DNA of 19,792 nt from SYIM01 sp039800325 (GTDB lineage Bacteria; Pseudomonadota; Gammaproteobacteria; Burkholderiales; Burkholderiaceae_E). The DNA lies in the NCBI GenBank assembly GCA_039800325.1, contig JBDLQY010000155.1, forward strand, positions 1 to 19,792, written 5' to 3'. Positions within the stretch are counted from its first letter, which is position 1. Each line of letters starts with the position of its first letter. The notes below the pieces were generated by a model that did no database searches, was not told the origin of the DNA, and saw nothing but the letters and a program-made list of their open reading frames with translations. Below are positions 1 to 7,191 of this stretch, in pieces. The translations under genes were made by a program, and so were the position numbers.

Positions 1-167
1 GCCGCTTCGCCGAGTTTCAGGATCTGTTCGAGACTAACCGTGGCCCGCAGGTGGCCGTGGTCACCCTGCTCGCCTTGCTCGAGCTGGCACGTGAATCTCT
101 GGTCGAGATCACTCAGGCAGAAGCTTTCGCACCCATTTACGTGCGTCTGGCCTACCAGCCCAGCTGA
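1..167 (+). CDS. scpA: Segregation and condensation protein A, 3' end only
   Basis: Only the last 54 codons are present, read from base 3 to the TGA at 165-167. The peptide runs from RFAEFQDLF through VAVVTLLALLELARE and ITQAEAFAPIYVRLAY. This is the C-terminal winged-helix end of ScpA, the kleisin that bridges SMC heads with ScpB in the bacterial condensin complex at the nucleoid. The identification rests on the typical 'LLALLELAR..LVEITQ' tail and is strengthened by scpB at the other end of the window. In many bacteria scpA and scpB are adjacent, but here they lie about 18 kb apart. murB starts 14 bases downstream on the same strand and may be cotranscribed. The start and the SMC-binding N-terminus lie outside the window. 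Confidence 0.85.
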   Translation, partial: RFAEFQDLFETNRGPQVAVVTLLALLELARESLVEITQAEAFAPIYVRLAYQPS

Positions 168-181
168 GGCTTGCGAAGCCC

Positions 182-1198
182 ATGTCGCTTCGAATCACGA
201 ACGACGCTGAGCTTCGGCGCCTGAACAGTTTTGGGGTTCGCGCTCGGGCAAAAACTCTGATTGAACTGGATGATGTCAACGATGCGGCTCACGCCCTGGA
301 GTTGCTGCGCGGCGCCCCTTCAGGCCTGATTCTGGGTGGCGGCAGCAACCTTCTGATCACCGGCGATATCGACGGGACTGTGTTGCGCATCGCGCTGCGT
401 GGCCTCAGGGTTCAGGATACCGGCCACGACCATGTCATCGTCGAGGCGGCCGCGGGCGAACCCTGGCCCGAGCTGGTGCAGTGGTGCCTTGATCAGCAGC
501 TCTACGGACTGGAAAACCTGTCGCTGATTCCGGGCCTGGCCGGTGCCGCCCCGGTACAGAACATTGGCGCCTACGGAATCGAACTCGCTCAACGAATCGA
601 TACCGTAAAGGCCCTGAACATCGAAACCGGGCGACTTCAGGAATTTTCACGAACCGACTGCGAGTTTGGCTATCGAGACAGTCTGTTCAAACGGCAAAGC
701 GGCCGGTGGCTGATTGTCTCAATCAGAATGAAGCTATCGCGAAACGCCCAGCCGTGTCTGCGCTATCCCAGCCTGGCCGAAGCCCTGCGTACCCAGGCCA
801 GACCCACGGCTGAGCAGGTTGCGCAGGCGGTCTGCGCCCTGCGCCGGCAAAGGCTGCCCGACCCTGCGGTATTGGGCAACGCCGGCAGCTTCTTCAAGAA
901 CCCACTCGTGGACGCGATCACGGCTGCAAAGCTGCGTGCCCAACATCCCGACATGCCGCAGTTTTCAAACGGCGATCAGGGCGTCAAACTGGCTGCAGCC
1001 TGGCTGATTGAGCACTGCGGATGGAAAGGCCATCGAGAAGGCGATGCCGGGGTCCATGACCAGCATGCGCTGGTGCTGGTCAATTACGGCCATGCCAGCG
1101 GCGCGCAGTTACTGGACCTGGCACGTCGCATACAGACTTCAGTGCGCGAGCGCTTTGCGATCGAGCTCGAACCCGAGCCGGTCATCATCGGTTCCTGA
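182..1198 (+). CDS. murB: UDP-N-acetylenolpyruvoylglucosamine reductase (MurB)
   Basis: MurB reduces UDP-GlcNAc-enolpyruvate to UDP-MurNAc with NADPH and FAD, the second committed step of cytoplasmic peptidoglycan precursor synthesis. The 338-residue protein is close to the E. coli length. The FAD-binding part (about 15-145) holds the GGGSNLLI loop (52-59) and the QNIGAYG segment (126-132). The YRDSLFK motif follows at 164-170. The C-terminal MurB domain (about 205-335) carries GNAGSFFKNP (232-241) with the proton-donor Ser236, and ends in LEPEPVIIG with the conserved Glu330/Glu332. This layout is the type I (E. coli-like) form. The ATG at 182 lies 14 bases after the scpA stop, with a GAGG about 13 bases upstream as a distant ribosome binding site. 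The gene converges on yaaA. Confidence 0.96.
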   Translation: MSLRITNDAELRRLNSFGVRARAKTLIELDDVNDAAHALELLRGAPSGLILGGGSNLLITGDIDGTVLRIALRGLRVQDTGHDHVIVEAAAGEPWPELVQWCLDQQLYGLENLSLIPGLAGAAPVQNIGAYGIELAQRIDTVKALNIETGRLQEFSRTDCEFGYRDSLFKRQSGRWLIVSIRMKLSRNAQPCLRYPSLAEALRTQARPTAEQVAQAVCALRRQRLPDPAVLGNAGSFFKNPLVDAITAAKLRAQHPDMPQFSNGDQGVKLAAAWLIEHCGWKGHREGDAGVHDQHALVLVNYGHASGAQLLDLARRIQTSVRERFAIELEPEPVIIGS

Positions 1199-1232
1199 GG
1201 TCAGTGCTTCGACAGAGTACGCCCTGACTCAG
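1195..1232. terminator. Possible stem-loop between convergent murB and yaaA
   Basis: CTGAG-g-TCAG (1195-1204) can pair with CTGACTCAG (1224-1232), with one bulged base and a 19-base loop. It covers both stop regions of the convergent pair. No T-tract follows on either strand, so intrinsic termination is doubtful. Confidence 0.25.
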
Positions 1233-1996
1233 TCGCGTCGGAATATCCAGGTGATCGAGTCGGAGGACGCTTCGCAGTACCGATACCCATCAACATCGAA
1301 GGCCTTGAGCGCCTCAGGATCGTCCAGGCGTCGATCAATCGCGTAACGCGTCATCAGCCCTCGTGCGCGCTTGGCCATGAAGCTGATCACCTTGTAGCCG
1401 TCGGCGCGCTGTTCCTGAAAGACCGGTTGCACCACGGGCATCTTGAGGGCTCGCGGTGACACCGCTTTGAAGTATTCCTCAGAGGCCAGGTTAACCAATA
1501 CCGGATAAGCATGAGTGCGTATCGATTCGCTCAGCGTTCTTGCCAGGACTTCTGCCCAGAACGCATACAGGTCACGGCCTCTCGAATTGACGAACCGAGT
1601 GCCCATCTCGAGCCGGTAAGGCTGCATAAGGTCGAGCGGGCGCAGCAGTCCGTAGAGACCCGATAAAACCCGAACATGCGACTGCGCCCACGACAAGGCG
1701 TCCTCATCAAGCGTCTGGGCCTGTAGCCCCTCATAGACATCGCCCGCGAAAGCCAAGAGGGCCTGGCGAGCGTTCGAGGTCGTGAAAGGCCGACTCCAGT
1801 CGGAAAAACGCTGCACATTGAGCTCAGCCAGAGCGGGGCTCACCGACATCAGACGGGCGACCGACGAGGAATCAAGCGAGCGCAGCTGCGCCACCAGTTC
1901 GGCCGACTCATCGAGAAACTGCGGCTGCGTATGACGACGCGTTGCAACCGGGGACTCGAAGTCAAGGGTTTTGGCGGGGGATAGCACGATGATCAT
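1229..1996 (-). CDS. yaaA: Peroxide stress protein YaaA (DUF328/UPF0246)
   Basis: From the ATG at 1996 the protein is 255 residues and begins MIIVLSPAKTLDFESP, which matches the family's N-terminus (PAKTLDF). Further family features are the YGLLRPLDLMQPYRLEMGT segment, the NLASEEYFKAV segment and the C-terminal FMAKRARGLMTRYAI stretch. In E. coli, YaaA is an OxyR-regulated cytoplasmic protein that limits intracellular unincorporated iron during peroxide stress, and it binds DNA. The reading frame stays open upstream to a GTG at 2020. An ATG at 2008 has a better ribosome binding site (TGAGG about 6 bases upstream), so 259 residues is possible. I favour 1996 on family conservation. The host-attachment gene ends about 50 bases upstream on the same strand. 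No OxyR site was recognised. Confidence 0.9.
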   Translation of the reverse strand: MIIVLSPAKTLDFESPVATRRHTQPQFLDESAELVAQLRSLDSSSVARLMSVSPALAELNVQRFSDWSRPFTTSNARQALLAFAGDVYEGLQAQTLDEDALSWAQSHVRVLSGLYGLLRPLDLMQPYRLEMGTRFVNSRGRDLYAFWAEVLARTLSESIRTHAYPVLVNLASEEYFKAVSPRALKMPVVQPVFQEQRADGYKVISFMAKRARGLMTRYAIDRRLDDPEALKAFDVDGYRYCEASSDSITWIFRRD

Positions 1997-2047
1997 GGTT
2001 GTCATCATGACATGCCTCACGCGGACAACGGGAGGGATTCCCCGGTG

Positions 2048-2497
2048 CTAAGCAGGATGTAGCGCGTCACGCAGGCATCGACGAATCTCCTGCACGGGGT
2101 GATGCACCCGATCATGCGGTACCTCCAGCGCACAACGGCTTCGGCTCTGCGGCGACAGGGCGGCGCGGAGCTCTCCGAGAAACGCGGGCGGTGCGACGAT
2201 GGCCAATTGACGCACCTGCTGCTGGGTCACCGCCTGATCGAGATGTTGAGCCAGGCGGCGTGCAAACTGACTATCGGCCTTCTCGTGGGCGTCGACCGGC
2301 GGCTCGAGATCGTGCCCACCCCCGCGGGCCCGATTCAGAGTCCGCCCACGTGCGTCCCTGTCGAGATCATGCAGGCTGCGTCGGGCCGCAGGATTCACCC
2401 AATCCATCAGCTCGCGCAACTCGTCGCCCGGCCTCGTCGTGGCAAAACAGCGGGCGCTGCCGCCATCGGCCACCAATACCCACCACTCATCCGACAT
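2048..2497 (-). CDS. Host attachment family protein (Host_attach, PF10116-like)
   Basis: This 149-residue soluble protein begins MSDEWWVLVADGGSARCFA. The pattern is the N-terminal beta strand and 'V.DGG.AR.F' loop of the family first described in Agrobacterium as needed for attachment to host cells. Other members are related to the eRF1-like baeRF group. A central basic segment (RDARGRTLNRARGGG, 47-61) and the HEKADSQFARRLAQHL helix (71-86) are typical. The second half, with LAIVAPPAFLGELRAAL (98-114), gives a further Rossmann-like strand and helix. The ATG at 2497 is chosen because AAGGAG sits 6 bases upstream, although the frame is open to 2521. It is probably cotranscribed with yaaA. The biochemical role is unknown, and the attachment label may not apply in a non-symbiont. 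Confidence 0.82.
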   Translation of the reverse strand: MSDEWWVLVADGGSARCFATTRPGDELRELMDWVNPAARRSLHDLDRDARGRTLNRARGGGHDLEPPVDAHEKADSQFARRLAQHLDQAVTQQQVRQLAIVAPPAFLGELRAALSPQSRSRCALEVPHDRVHHPVQEIRRCLRDALHPA

Positions 2498-2669
2498 CGC
2501 TCGCTCCTTGACGGCTGGCATGAACTGTCAGCATCCACGCAAAGACAGATCCAATCTTTGACCATCAGCATCCGCCGAACAGGGTCTCCTCAATCGATGT
2601 ATCAACTGTCAGTCAGCTCCGGAAAAGAGTAGGCTGCGCACTCATACTGAAGAGCCTTCCCCACCGACC

Positions 2670-5003
2670 GTGCCTAGCCACCCATCGGAACAGGTCCCGA
2701 TACGACGCCCCAGAACTGTGGCGTTGGTCGCGATACTTGCCTGCCTGGGCTTGATCGCCGCATTCATCGCGATTCTGCGCATCATTGATCTGCAGCCCTA
2801 TGGCCGTGAAGCGCAGCGCTACATGCGAGACCAGTTCGGGCGCGAACTCACCCTGGAGGGGCCTCTGCGGCTGTCGGTCTGGCCGGTGCTAGCCATCGCG
2901 GTCCCGCGTGCCAGTCTGTCAGAGCCCGGCTCCGCGCGCGTGGCCGCCAGCCTCGAAGAGGCCACACTGAGCCTGTCGTTTTTGCCTTTGCTGACGGGCC
3001 GGGTGGTTATCGAACAACTGCAAATTACCGGCCTGCGCGCGCGGATCAAACGCCACAGCGACGGCAGCCTGAATGTCGATAATCTGTTCAGTGGGCCCGA
3101 TACCGATCGCACCCCAGTCAGCGCCGACGATCTGCTGAAAACTGCGCCGCCCGTGGCCATCGGACAGATCAGCGTAAGCGATGCCCGGCTGGAATTCATC
3201 GACGAGCGTAGTGACGCCCGTCTGGTGCTGGACGATCTCTCGCTCGAGATTGAGCGACTCGGCAGCCGGGTAGTGAGCCCGCTGAGCCTGCAGGGTCGAC
3301 TGGCCGGATCTCCACCCCTGCAGGGAACGTTGCGCATTCAGGGCGCGCTCGATATTGATCTGGACCGCCGTCGCGTCGGCATACGGGGACTCGAGGCCAG
3401 CCTGCGCGGCCTGCGTGCGGCCAGGCCCTTTGACCTGAATGCCCGCGCGCGCTACGCCAGTGTCAATCTGCGCGGCAGCCGCCCAGCGCTGCGGCTGGAG
3501 GCTATGGCCGTGGCTTTCAAAGGTGCTGCCGAAGACATGCAGGTTGACCTTGCACACCTGCGAGCGGCCAGCCTCGTGCTCGATCCGACCAATAACCGCT
3601 TCGAAACCGCTGGCCTTGAGGCGAATCTTCGCGCGCGGGGAGCCGGTTCGTCGCTGGAGTTTTCGCTGATCGCACCCGAGTTCGTCGTGAGTGAACTCGA
3701 AGCGCGCGGCAGAGCCCTGGAGACCAATCTCAAGCGATCGGGCCCATCGCCTGTCGACCTGAGATTGACCCTGGACGCTTGGAGCGGTCATGTGCGCGAA
3801 CTGACTGCCGCCAAAACCAGCCTCAGTGCGGACTTCGGCACCAGCGGCCGAAGCGCGACCCTGCGCGCAGGCTCTAGGGCGATTGCCGACTTGACTGCCG
3901 GTCGCGTGCGTCTGACCGAACTATCCGGCCAGATCGATATCGACAACCCGCGCCTGGCGCAACGGATTCGGATGCCGCTCAGCGGCGAAATCCAGCTCGA
4001 CCAAGACAACGATCTTATTTCGGCGGCACTGCAGACGCGTCTGCTCACCAGCCAGCTCTCGGTCAAACTAACCCTGAGCAAACAGACCGATCCGCCGCTG
4101 CAGATCACGGCGCATGCTGATCGACTCGATCTGGATGCTCTGCAGGCGGGGCTACTGGCACCCGCAGTCAACGCACCGGCAGGGGACAAGCCCACGGATG
4201 CGGGTACTCCGACTCGGCCAGCTGTAGCGCTGGATAGCCTGCTTGCCTATGAGTGGGATGCCAGACTCTCGACTGACGCTCTTCGGGTGGCAAAGCTTCA
4301 GGCCGATGCGGTCAGCGGCACCCTCAGCGTGCGCAGGGATCGGATTTCGGTGGACACACTGCGGGCCCGACTGTACGGCGGCCAGATCGAAGGGCATGGT
4401 CGATTCGATCCTGACCGCGAGCGCGTCGCCTTACGGCTTCGTGGCAACGATATCGCGATCGGTTCGCTGCTGCGTACCGCGGTAGGAGTGTCCCTGCTGG
4501 ACGGACGAGCTGATTTCAATGCCGATCTCGATACGGTTGCTCAGTGGGCGGGCGACGCCTGGCGCTCTGGGCTCGAAGGCCGGGTGCGCCTTCAGGTAAG
4601 GGAAGGCGCCTTGAGCGGGGTCGATCTGGCGGCCGCTTTGAAGCAATCATTGCCCCGGCCACTGGCTGCACCCCGAACGCAAGCTGAGATTACGCAGGCC
4701 ATCTTGAGCCAGACCGGGTTCACCAATCTATCAGCAAGCTTTCGCCTGCGGGCTGGACGCGCAGAAAGCGATGACCTGTTGATTTCGGCAGTCGGTCTCG
4801 CGGCCAGCGGACGCGGCGTCATTGATCTTAATGACGGTCATCTGGATTGGCGTGGGCTGCTGCAGGCTGCGCCCGCCTCATCGGGCAGCCCGAGTGGTTT
4901 GACTAACGCCATGCGTCGCTTACAGCTTCCGTTTGAGGTCACCGGGACTGTGAGTGAACCCCGCTGGACGGTCGCCATGCCACGCCGTCGATCCGAACCG
5001 TAG
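2670..5003 (+). CDS. AsmA family inner-membrane-anchored protein
   Basis: The protein is 777 residues and starts at a GTG. A short cytoplasmic basic stretch (RRPR, 12-15) precedes one transmembrane helix (about 17-38). This is followed by a large, mostly beta-strand periplasmic region: the AsmA domain ('IDLQPYGREAQRYM' onward, with GREL.LEGPL.LSVWP at 57-72) and the C-terminal AsmA_2 type repeats, including VRRDRISVDTLRARLYGGQIEG and the final LPFEVTGTVSEPRW. AsmA-like proteins are bridge-like proteins proposed to move phospholipids between inner and outer membranes of Gram-negatives. The start has only a weak ribosome binding site (AAGAG, about 14 bases upstream). Upstream is a 172-base region shared with the divergent host-attachment gene, in which I found no convincing promoter. 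Which E. coli paralogue it matches cannot be settled here. Confidence 0.88.
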   Translation: MPSHPSEQVPIRRPRTVALVAILACLGLIAAFIAILRIIDLQPYGREAQRYMRDQFGRELTLEGPLRLSVWPVLAIAVPRASLSEPGSARVAASLEEATLSLSFLPLLTGRVVIEQLQITGLRARIKRHSDGSLNVDNLFSGPDTDRTPVSADDLLKTAPPVAIGQISVSDARLEFIDERSDARLVLDDLSLEIERLGSRVVSPLSLQGRLAGSPPLQGTLRIQGALDIDLDRRRVGIRGLEASLRGLRAARPFDLNARARYASVNLRGSRPALRLEAMAVAFKGAAEDMQVDLAHLRAASLVLDPTNNRFETAGLEANLRARGAGSSLEFSLIAPEFVVSELEARGRALETNLKRSGPSPVDLRLTLDAWSGHVRELTAAKTSLSADFGTSGRSATLRAGSRAIADLTAGRVRLTELSGQIDIDNPRLAQRIRMPLSGEIQLDQDNDLISAALQTRLLTSQLSVKLTLSKQTDPPLQITAHADRLDLDALQAGLLAPAVNAPAGDKPTDAGTPTRPAVALDSLLAYEWDARLSTDALRVAKLQADAVSGTLSVRRDRISVDTLRARLYGGQIEGHGRFDPDRERVALRLRGNDIAIGSLLRTAVGVSLLDGRADFNADLDTVAQWAGDAWRSGLEGRVRLQVREGALSGVDLAAALKQSLPRPLAAPRTQAEITQAILSQTGFTNLSASFRLRAGRAESDDLLISAVGLAASGRGVIDLNDGHLDWRGLLQAAPASSGSPSGLTNAMRRLQLPFEVTGTVSEPRWTVAMPRRRSEP

Positions 5004-5017
5004 AACTCGCGCTTGGA

Positions 5018-5368
5018 TCAGCTGTCCTTGCGTCGAATGTAGTCCCCTTCAATGACGGGTCCGGATGCCTGCCTCGCTTGCGATGTCGCAGATGCACGAT
5101 CGGCCTGCGGCGAAAGCGGCGCCTGCTGAGCCGCACGCACAGCCTCCTTGAACTGCCGGCGCAGCTTTCGGGTCCGCCACCAGAACCAGCCACCTGCCAC
5201 GACAGCGATGCCGGCGAGGGCAGCCAACAGAACTACCGAGAGGAAGAGGCCTGCGACCAGCGCCACCGCACCGATGAGCACAACAGCCACGGTACCCAGG
5301 ACGCCCAGGGGTCGACTGGAACGCCCATTAACCTGGATTCTGATCCGACGCGGATCTTGAGACTGCAC
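5018..5368 (-). CDS. Small two-helix membrane protein of unknown function
   Basis: The chosen start is the GTG at 5368, with GGGAG 7 bases upstream, giving 116 residues. A TTG at 5383 would add five residues but has no ribosome binding site. A basic N-terminus (DPRRIRIQVNGRSSRP) precedes a long hydrophobic stretch at about 22-69. The stretch is broken near its middle, which suggests a hairpin of two transmembrane helices. A basic segment (WRTRKLRRQFKEA) and a polar, Ala/Gln-rich tail ending in EGDYIRRKDS follow. The basic flanks suggest that both ends are cytoplasmic. No enzyme motif is visible. The gene converges on the AsmA gene with 14 bases between the stops and diverges from the LysR gene. 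I do not recognise the family with confidence. Confidence 0.72.
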   Translation of the reverse strand: MQSQDPRRIRIQVNGRSSRPLGVLGTVAVVLIGAVALVAGLFLSVVLLAALAGIAVVAGGWFWWRTRKLRRQFKEAVRAAQQAPLSPQADRASATSQARQASGPVIEGDYIRRKDS

Positions 5369-5460
5369 GTTTGCTCCCAGCAAAAATCGGAGTATCGGAG
5401 TTGTTTACCACTTCACTATCATACGGTTGTCGCTGACTGCGTTGGGAATGCCCGCAACCC

Positions 5461-6396
5461 ATGGACCGTTTCAAGCAAATCGAAACCTTTATTTCAGTGG
5501 CGACTCGCGGCAGCCTGTCCGCGGCAGCTAAAGCCGAAGGTGTCGCACCCGCCATGATCGGTCGCCGTATTGATGCCTTAGAGGCCCGGCTGGGCGTCAA
5601 ACTGCTGGTCAGGACGACCCGACGCCTATCGCTGACCTTCGAAGGGAGCGCATTTCTGGAAGACTGTCAGCGGCTCATCAATGACTGGTCCAATGCCGAG
5701 GCTTCGGTATCCCTGGGCGGCGTAAGGGCCAGCGGACATCTGCGGGTCAGCGCGCCGGCTGGGTTCGGCAGACGACATGTTGCGCCCCTGCTGCCGCCTT
5801 TTCTGTCTGATAACCCCGAAGTATCGGTATCACTTGATCTGACTGACCGGCTGGTCGATATCGTCAACGAACAGTTCGATCTGGCTATCCGTATCGGTGT
5901 GCTTGATGACTCCAGTCTGGTCGGCGTCAAGCTCGCCGATAACCGCCGCGTCGTCGTTGCCAGTCCCCAGTATCTGGCCCAGGCAGGTGTACCTCGGCAT
6001 CCGTCAGAGCTTCAACGGCATCAGTGTCTCACCTTCGGAGGCTATGGAAATCAGCAGAGGGGATGGCAGTTCACGCTGGACGGAAAGCAGGTGTCCGTGC
6101 GAACCCAGGGAGCGCTTAATTGCAACGACGGTGCTGTGCTGCACGACTGGGCCCTGAGCGGCCAGGGGCTCGCGTGGCGCTCAATGTGGGAGGTGGGTGA
6201 TGATCTGCGTACCGGCCGGCTGGTAACGGTACTGGACGAATTCGCCGCGCCCGACACGGCTATTTATGCCGTCTTTGCACAGCGTCGACACATGGCACTG
6301 CGCATTCGGCTTTTAGTGGATTGTCTCAAGCACACCTACCGCCAGCCCGATTACTGGCGAGGTGGTGTGGCGGCGCGACTGCCAGTAGCCACTTAA
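5461..6396 (+). CDS. LysR-family transcriptional regulator (CrgA/DmlR-like)
   Basis: The 311-residue protein has the N-terminal winged helix-turn-helix of LysR regulators (about 1-60: FKQIETFISVATRGSLSAAA, then APAMIGRRIDALEARLGVKLLVRTTR). A linker helix follows, then a periplasmic-binding-like effector domain (about 90-300: GHLRVSAPAGFGRRHVAPLLPPFL, FDLAIRIG, RRVVVASPQYLAQAG). The 'LRVSAP..FG..H..PLL..F' and 'DLAIRIG.L.DSSLV..KL' signatures are those of the CrgA/DmlR/AaeR group. The ATG at 5461 matches the family start but has no strong ribosome binding site. LysR regulators often control a divergent gene. Here the divergent gene is the small membrane protein (93 bases between starts), but no clear T-N11-A site was seen. 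The effector is unknown. Confidence 0.9.
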   Translation: MDRFKQIETFISVATRGSLSAAAKAEGVAPAMIGRRIDALEARLGVKLLVRTTRRLSLTFEGSAFLEDCQRLINDWSNAEASVSLGGVRASGHLRVSAPAGFGRRHVAPLLPPFLSDNPEVSVSLDLTDRLVDIVNEQFDLAIRIGVLDDSSLVGVKLADNRRVVVASPQYLAQAGVPRHPSELQRHQCLTFGGYGNQQRGWQFTLDGKQVSVRTQGALNCNDGAVLHDWALSGQGLAWRSMWEVGDDLRTGRLVTVLDEFAAPDTAIYAVFAQRRHMALRIRLLVDCLKHTYRQPDYWRGGVAARLPVAT

Positions 6397-6441
6397 CCAG
6401 TCATCGCCCACCCCGGCGAAGTCGATCAGGGGTGCGCCAAA

Positions 6442-6471
6442 AACAAAGGCGGCCATAAGGCCGCCTTTGTT
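6442..6471 (-). terminator. Intrinsic terminator of the SWIB gene, possibly bidirectional
   Basis: A perfect 13-bp stem (AACAAAGGCGGCC at 6442-6454 with its complement at 6459-6471) closes the tetraloop ATAA. Read on the - strand, it lies 15 bases after the SWIB stop and is followed by a T-rich run (TTTGTTTTTGG). On the + strand it lies 45 bases after the LysR stop, but its T-tract is weaker (TTTGTT). Confidence 0.85.
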
Positions 6472-6486
6472 CAATACAGAAACCGA

Positions 6487-6927
6487 TTACTTCAGGTGCG
6501 AAGCCACCAGTTTGGTCATCTCAAACATATTGACCTTGGCCTTACCGAACACGCCACGCAGCTTCTCGTCAGCGTTGATTTCGCGCTTGTTGGCCTTGTC
6601 TTGCAGCCCGTTTTTCTTGATGTAGTCCCAAAGCCGCTTGACCACCTCGGTGCGCGGAAGGGGCTTGTCACCGACCACCGCGGCCAGGGCCGCACTGGGC
6701 GCGAGCGCCTTCATGAAGGCGGCATTGGGCGTGCGCTTTGCAGCGGGCTTCTTGGCCGCAGGCTTTTTGGCCGCGGGTTTCTTGGCTGCGGGCTTCTTGG
6801 CGGGAGCAGCTTTGGCTGCCGGCTTCTTGGCTGCAACTTTCTTGGCAGCAGGTTTCTTGGCGGCAGGCTTCTTAGCAGCGGGCTTCTTGGCTGCGGGCTT
6901 CTTAGCAGGCTTTTTGGCGGTAGCCAT
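6487..6927 (-). CDS. Histone H1-like Lys/Ala/Pro repeat protein with C-terminal SWIB domain
   Basis: The 146-residue protein starts at the ATG at 6927, with AGGAG 8 bases upstream. Residues 5-64 are tandem AAKKP-type pentapeptides, the sort of basic tail found in histone H1-like DNA-binding proteins of Burkholderiales and Chlamydia. Residues about 70-146 form a SWIB/MDM2-type domain (FMKALAPSAALAAVVG, VVKRLWDYIKKNGLQD, NKREINADEKLRGVFG, MFEMTKLVASHLK). The tail should bind nucleic acid electrostatically, and SWIB domains are compact helical folds known from chromatin remodelling complexes. A role in nucleoid architecture is inferred. Open frame continues upstream to 7011, but that part lacks a ribosome binding site and conservation. 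The gene is flanked downstream by a strong terminator. Confidence 0.9.
   Translation of the reverse strand: MATAKKPAKKPAAKKPAAKKPAAKKPAAKKVAAKKPAAKAAPAKKPAAKKPAAKKPAAKKPAAKRTPNAAFMKALAPSAALAAVVGDKPLPRTEVVKRLWDYIKKNGLQDKANKREINADEKLRGVFGKAKVNMFEMTKLVASHLK
6736..6915 (-). repeat. Tandem 15-bp repeats encoding AAKKP pentapeptides
   Basis: About twelve imperfect 15-base units code for Lys-Lys-Pro-Ala-Ala in the basic tail of the SWIB protein. Third positions vary between units, and there are two interruptions (KVAAKKP and KAAPAKKP). Unit number may change by slippage without loss of frame. Confidence 0.85.
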
Positions 6928-6978
6928 ACGAGATTCTCCTGGGTGGATCCTGAGTTGACCTGTACATAAATCGCTTGT

Positions 6979-7025
6979 GCGACCCGCATGCTTGAGGGCA
7001 TGCGCGCTCACGGAACGAAAGCATG
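6979..7025. repeat. Three GCATGC sites, two forming an inverted repeat
   Basis: GCATGC occurs at 6986-6991, 6998-7003 and 7020-7025. The first two sit in CGCATGC-TTGAGG-GCATGCG, a perfect 7-bp dyad 58-77 bases upstream of the SWIB start codon. This could be an operator for the SWIB promoter. No -10/-35 pair was clear. Confidence 0.35.
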
Positions 7026-7094
7026 CCGCATATTCGTGTCAACGCCAACAGGAAGTTGCATCTAGGGGGGCTTTGTATTGCAAACGACACGCCC

Positions 7095-7120
7095 GCAAAC
7101 CCCATCATCATGGGGTTTGC
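7095..7120. promoter_or_regulatory. Perfect 11-bp inverted repeat upstream of the crotonase gene, likely operator
   Basis: GCAAACCCCAT (7095-7105) and ATGGGGTTTGC (7110-7120) flank a CATC centre. No T-tract follows on either strand, so it is not a normal terminator. Another GCAAAC lies just upstream at 7080-7085. The right arm overlaps the proposed -35 hexamer at 7117-7122, a placement typical of a repressor site. Confidence 0.5.
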
Positions 7121-7145
7121 ACGGATACAAAACCGTCGACATACT
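7117..7145 (+). promoter_or_regulatory. Candidate sigma70-like promoter for the crotonase gene
   Basis: TTGCAC (7117-7122) and CATACT (7140-7145) are 17 bases apart and lie about 47 bases before the TTG start. Each hexamer matches the consensus only moderately. Confidence 0.3.
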
Positions 7146-7191
7146 GCTAACAGAGCTCTTAACGCACTCCGCGCCCACCAGGAGACCTCCG

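Noticed and set aside
2521..2620. Repeated TCAGCATCC / AACTGTCAG words in the gap upstream of the AsmA gene
   Set aside because: The matches are only 9 bases with irregular spacing and no promoter context, too weak to call a repeat or operator.
2099..2632. 177-codon open frame on + covering the host-attachment gene
   Set aside because: It is antisense to a gene with a strong ribosome binding site and family match, and has no recognisable motif of its own.
2919..3791. 290-codon open frame on - opposite the AsmA gene
   Set aside because: It is a shadow of a long coding gene with clear AsmA features. It has no start signal.
5387..5402. Tandem TCGGAGTA / TCGGAGTT upstream of the LysR gene
   Set aside because: Two imperfect 8-base copies are within chance, and they do not resemble a T-N11-A LysR site.
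6928..7011. In-frame 28-codon extension of the SWIB protein
   Set aside because: The ATG at 6927 has AGGAG at ideal spacing and begins the typical MATAKKP tail. The extension has no ribosome binding site.
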